Origin: an uncultured Lachnospiraceae bacterium
GTDB lineage: Bacteria; Bacillota; Clostridia; Lachnospirales; Lachnospiraceae
Reading direction: 5' to 3'
Length of the DNA: 37,239 nt
Assembly (NCBI GenBank): GCA_947178145.1
Contig: CAMWXE010000052.1
Span: 1-37,239, forward strand
Shown here: positions 35,227 to 37,239 of the stretch, one piece after another
How positions within the stretch are numbered: position 1 is the first letter of the stretch
How the letters are laid out: every line of letters begins with the position of its first letter
Notes under the pieces: generated by a model
Told to the model about the DNA's origin: nothing
Database searches by the model: none
Seen by the model: only the letters and a program-made list of their open reading frames with translations
Made by a program: the position numbers and the translations under genes

Positions 35227-36018
35227 ATGGAATTTCGACCATGTATCGATATACATAATGGGCAGGTCAAACAGATTGTCGGAAGCTCTCTTGAAGACAA
35301 AAACGATCTTGCCAAAGAGAATTTTGTAGCGGCGAAGGATGCGGAGTATTATGCGGAATTATACCAGAAGAACGGGATCAAAGGAGGGCATGTGATTCTC
35401 CTTAATCCCCTGTCGAGTCCGTATTATGAGGCGACGAGAGCGCAGGCAATACGCGCGCTTGACGCCTATCCAGGCGGACTTCAGATTGGCGGGGGAATCA
35501 ATGCCGAAAATGCTGCTGCATATCTTGAAGCGGGAGCATCCCACGTGATTGTGACTTCCTATGTGTTTCAGGATGGTCATATCAATATGGAACATCTGAC
35601 CAGAATCCGCCGCGCAGTGGGAAGAGAGCATCTGGTGTTAGATTTAAGTTGTCGTATTAAGGATGGGTATTACTATATTGTGACAGATCGTTGGCAGAAG
35701 TTTACGGATGAAAAAGTTGATGACAGTACACTTGACATGCTGATGGAATACTGTGACGAATTTTTAATTCATGCTGTGGATGTGGAGGGAAAGAGTCAGG
35801 GAATTGAGCAGGCACTCGTCAGACAACTTGGTGAGTGGGTCAGTAATCCAGGCAAAATCGCTGTTACATATGCCGGAGGTGTACACAGCTATGAGGATAT
35901 CGGGCTGATAAAGGAGCTTGGCAGGGAGACAATTCATGTAACAATCGGAAGTGCTCTGGATATTTTTGGCGGAAAGCTTGCCTTTGATGAGGTTATTAGG
36001 AGAATAAGGAACAACTGA
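35227..36018 (+). CDS. hisA: ProFAR isomerase, eukaryotic-type HisA
   Basis: A 263-residue TIM-barrel isomerase catalysing the fourth step of histidine synthesis (ProFAR to PRFAR). It begins FRPCIDIHNGQVKQIVGSSL, then GGHVILLNPLSSPYY, LQIGGGINAEN, HAVDVEGKSQG and TYAGGVHSYEDI. The first aspartate (CIDIHNG) and the later aspartate of HAVDVEG are the expected acid and base. This wording matches the HisA subfamily of fungi and plants rather than the standard bacterial HisA, which begins with a different motif and has about 240 residues. It is fused to dapB by zero spacing and shares the lysine riboswitch; no other his gene is in the window. Confidence 0.9.
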   Translation: MEFRPCIDIHNGQVKQIVGSSLEDKNDLAKENFVAAKDAEYYAELYQKNGIKGGHVILLNPLSSPYYEATRAQAIRALDAYPGGLQIGGGINAENAAAYLEAGASHVIVTSYVFQDGHINMEHLTRIRRAVGREHLVLDLSCRIKDGYYYIVTDRWQKFTDEKVDDSTLDMLMEYCDEFLIHAVDVEGKSQGIEQALVRQLGEWVSNPGKIAVTYAGGVHSYEDIGLIKELGRETIHVTIGSALDIFGGKLAFDEVIRRIRNN

Positions 36019-36025
36019 TTCTTTA

Positions 36026-36060
36026 AAAAGCTTCGTGAGATTTTCACGAAGCTTTTATAG
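36026..36060. terminator. Bidirectional terminator, dap-hisA operon versus cspA
   Basis: A perfect 13-bp stem AAAAGCTTCGTGA/TCACGAAGCTTTT (36026-36038 with 36044-36056), loop GATTT. It lies between convergent hisA and cspA. Confidence 0.88.
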
Positions 36061-36066
36061 ACAATC

Positions 36067-36267
36067 TTATAATTTTGTTACATTGACAGCCTGAGGTCCT
36101 TTTTCACCATGGACAATCTCAAATTCTACATCGGCTCCCTCGTCAAGAGACTTGAAGCCGTCCATGAGAAGCCCGGAGTAGTGTACGAAGACATCATTGC
36201 CCGCTTCATCAGAGATAAAGCCATAACCTTTTTGGTTGTTAAACCATTTTACTGTACCTTTGTTCAT
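36067..36267 (-). CDS. Cold-shock protein, CspA family
   Basis: A 66-residue cold-shock domain protein, a five-stranded OB barrel that binds single-stranded RNA and DNA. RNP1 is KGYGFI (residues 13-18) and RNP2 is VFVHY (26-30), preceded by the classic GTVKWFNNQ. The full protein is present. SD GGAGG is 8 nt before the ATG. Its promoter at 36337-36365 gives a leader of about 65 nt. Whether it is cold-induced cannot be told here. Confidence 0.95.
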   Translation of the reverse strand: MNKGTVKWFNNQKGYGFISDEAGNDVFVHYSGLLMDGFKSLDEGADVEFEIVHGEKGPQAVNVTKL

Positions 36268-36336
36268 TATAGATACCTCCCAAATATATTAAATGCAGAG
36301 GACATTTATCAGTACTATGCCCAACGCAACATTAAT

Positions 36337-36365
36337 AGAATATCACAGCATTAAGCAAAAGTAAA
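36337..36365 (-). promoter_or_regulatory. Candidate promoter of the cold-shock gene
   Basis: On the minus strand TTTACT (36360-36365) and TATTCT (36337-36342), 17 bp apart. The leader has no long stem that I can see. Confidence 0.5.
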
Positions 36366-36391
36366 GACAAAAACATAACAGTATTAAATAG

Positions 36392-36424
36392 AACCCGCCA
36401 GATAAGTATATTACTGTTCGGGTT
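36392..36424 (-). terminator. Weak terminator of yerC
   Basis: AACCCG (36392-36397) pairs with CGGGTT (36419-36424) across a 21-nt loop holding AGTA-ATA-TACT; on the minus strand it is followed by CTATTTAA. It is plausible but loose. Confidence 0.45.
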
Positions 36425-36440
36425 TATCGCCTTATGCAGA

Positions 36441-36731
36441 TTATTTGTCTGCAAGTCGTTCAAAGATTAACTCATAGCCATCACTTCCATAATTCAAGGA
36501 ACGGTTTACTCGGCTTATGGTTGCTGTAGAGGCACCTGTTTTTTCGGCTATTTCGAGATATGTTTTATGTTCACGCAGCATGGTGGCAACTTCAAAACGC
36601 TGGGAAAGGGAGAGCAGTTCATTGACGGTGCACAGGTCTTCCAGAAAATTGTAGCTTTCTTCCCTTGTTTTGAGACAGAGCAGGGCATCGATTAGATGAT
36701 CCACTGCGTCGGTTTTTATTTTCTTATTCAT
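36441..36731 (-). CDS. yerC: YerC/YecD-type TrpR-like DNA-binding protein
   Basis: A 96-residue helical protein of the TrpR superfamily. The N-terminal helices contain HLIDALLCLKTREESYNFLEDLC; ELLSLSQRFEVATML is the dimer core; LEIAEKTGASTATISRVNRSL is the helix-turn-helix. YerC proteins in Bacillota are small homodimeric repressors with little known about their targets. SD GGGAGG lies about 12 nt upstream. Its promoter region is flanked by two copies of a 14-bp repeat, suggesting autoregulation. Confidence 0.92.
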   Translation of the reverse strand: MNKKIKTDAVDHLIDALLCLKTREESYNFLEDLCTVNELLSLSQRFEVATMLREHKTYLEIAEKTGASTATISRVNRSLNYGSDGYELIFERLADK

Positions 36732-36790
36732 GGTTTGATTCTACCTCCCGTTGGTATTCCATATTCTATAAATAGAGCGCATAGAACTTT

Positions 36791-36850
36791 AATACTGTAA
36801 AGTTTTACAGCTTTAAATATTCTAACATATTTGGGGAATACTGTAAAGTT
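36791..36850. repeat. 14-bp direct repeat flanking the yerC promoter
   Basis: AATACTGTAAAGTT occurs exactly at 36791-36804 and 36837-36850, 46 bp start to start. The first copy also begins an inverted repeat CTGTAAA-GT-TTTACAG (36795-36810). The second copy covers the yerC -35 box; the first lies just past the predicted start. Confidence 0.85.
36819..36847 (-). promoter_or_regulatory. Candidate promoter of yerC
   Basis: On the minus strand TTTACA (36842-36847) and TAGAAT (36819-36824), 17 bp apart. Transcription would start near 36812. Confidence 0.55.
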
Positions 36851-36864
36851 ACTGGGTAAAAAAC

Positions 36865-36893
36865 TTGATAAGTAGTTTTGAATACTATATAAT
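36865..36893 (+). promoter_or_regulatory. Candidate promoter of the DUF1836 gene
   Basis: TTGATA (36865-36870) and a perfect TATAAT (36888-36893), 17 bp apart, about 80 nt before the start codon. It diverges from the yerC promoter. Confidence 0.7.
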
Positions 36894-36971
36894 GTAATTA
36901 TCAGGCTATACAGAAATGAGTGCATCAAGCGTATGGTTTGTAAAATATCATTTTAAATGAAAGGCATGGTA

Positions 36972-37239
36972 ATGCATATGCATATAAACACAAAAGACCT
37001 TTTGAACAGCATTATGGACAGCTTTGACAGGATCAGCTATGTAAAGTCTTCGGATATTCCCAACATTGATTTGTACATGGATCAGGTCACAACCTTTATG
37101 GATAAAAATTTTCGTAAGACAACACGATATCCCAGCGGTGATAAGATTATGACAAAAACGATGATCAACAATTATGCTAAGAATGATCTTTTACCACCTC
37201 CGATTAAAAAGAAATATTCTAGGGAGCATATTTTGGTCC
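36972..37239 (+). CDS. DUF1836-domain protein, N-terminal part
   Basis: The first 89 codons of a gene cut by the window end. The translation contains SSDIPNIDLYMDQVTTFMD, KIMTKTMINNYAKNDLLPPP and KKKYSREHIL, a MerR-like winged-helix pattern typical of the DUF1836 family in Lachnospiraceae and other Bacillota, likely DNA-binding regulators. Three in-frame ATGs exist at 36966, 36972 and 36978; 36972 sits 7 nt after GAAAGG and is preferred. It diverges from yerC and has its own TATAAT promoter. I cannot describe the C-terminal part. Confidence 0.82.
   Translation, partial: MHMHINTKDLLNSIMDSFDRISYVKSSDIPNIDLYMDQVTTFMDKNFRKTTRYPSGDKIMTKTMINNYAKNDLLPPPIKKKYSREHILV

Overview
The window looks like a chromosomal segment of an anaerobic, spore-forming Bacillota of the Lachnospiraceae type. 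Reasons: an AT-rich genome with GC-richer genes, strong Shine-Dalgarno (SD) sites, many TTGACA-17-TATAAT promoters, a four-subunit 2-oxoacid:ferredoxin oxidoreductase, a CBS/DRTGG-containing family II pyrophosphatase, and small proteins typical of that family (DUF6106-, DUF1653-, DUF6044-, YerC- and DUF1836-like). I see no phage, insertion sequence, CRISPR array or integrase; it reads as core genome with lineage-specific genes interspersed.

Layout. 1-5.6 kb: a small membrane protein, guaB behind a structured leader, and a porGDAB-type oxidoreductase operon. 5.6-15.8 kb: an orphan minus-strand gene, clpB, a minus-strand MBOAT/SGNH pair likely to acylate an exported polymer, a PrsA-like foldase lipoprotein, htpG behind a perfect CIRCE operator, and a second orphan. 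16.1-20.4 kb: DUF1653 protein, family 2 glycosyltransferase, glyA, and a membrane-anchored GH3-like protein. 20.4-24.7 kb: tRNA-Gly(GCC), the CBS pyrophosphatase, a polytopic membrane protein, and divergent tRNA-Leu(AAG) and tRNA-Thr(GGT). 24.7-31.8 kb: a class A penicillin-binding protein, a YigZ/IMPACT protein, a SpoIID-like peptidoglycan-binding protein and typA. 31.8-37.2 kb: an SSB-like protein, a degenerate CobO-like P-loop protein, a lysine riboswitch driving dapA-dapB-hisA (eukaryotic-type HisA), cspA, yerC, and the start of a DUF1836 gene cut by the window end.

How it fits together. Several genes serve the cell envelope: dapA/dapB make the lysine/diaminopimelate precursor; the class A PBP builds peptidoglycan; the SpoIID-like and GH3-like proteins probably act on or bind it; PrsA folds exported proteins; MBOAT/SGNH probably decorate a polymer. 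A second theme is proteostasis (clpB, htpG, prsA, typA, cspA). Most convergent gene pairs are separated by one bidirectional hairpin terminator.

No wholly new system is visible. The best leads are regulatory: a REP-like palindrome forming the P2 tip of the lysine riboswitch, direct repeats flanking the yerC promoter, the SD of the SpoIID-like gene buried in the typA terminator, the clpB SD held in a hairpin loop, and CIRCE control of htpG. Among proteins they are the eukaryotic-type HisA in a lysine operon and two enzymes that seem to have lost catalytic residues (GH3-like, CobO-like).
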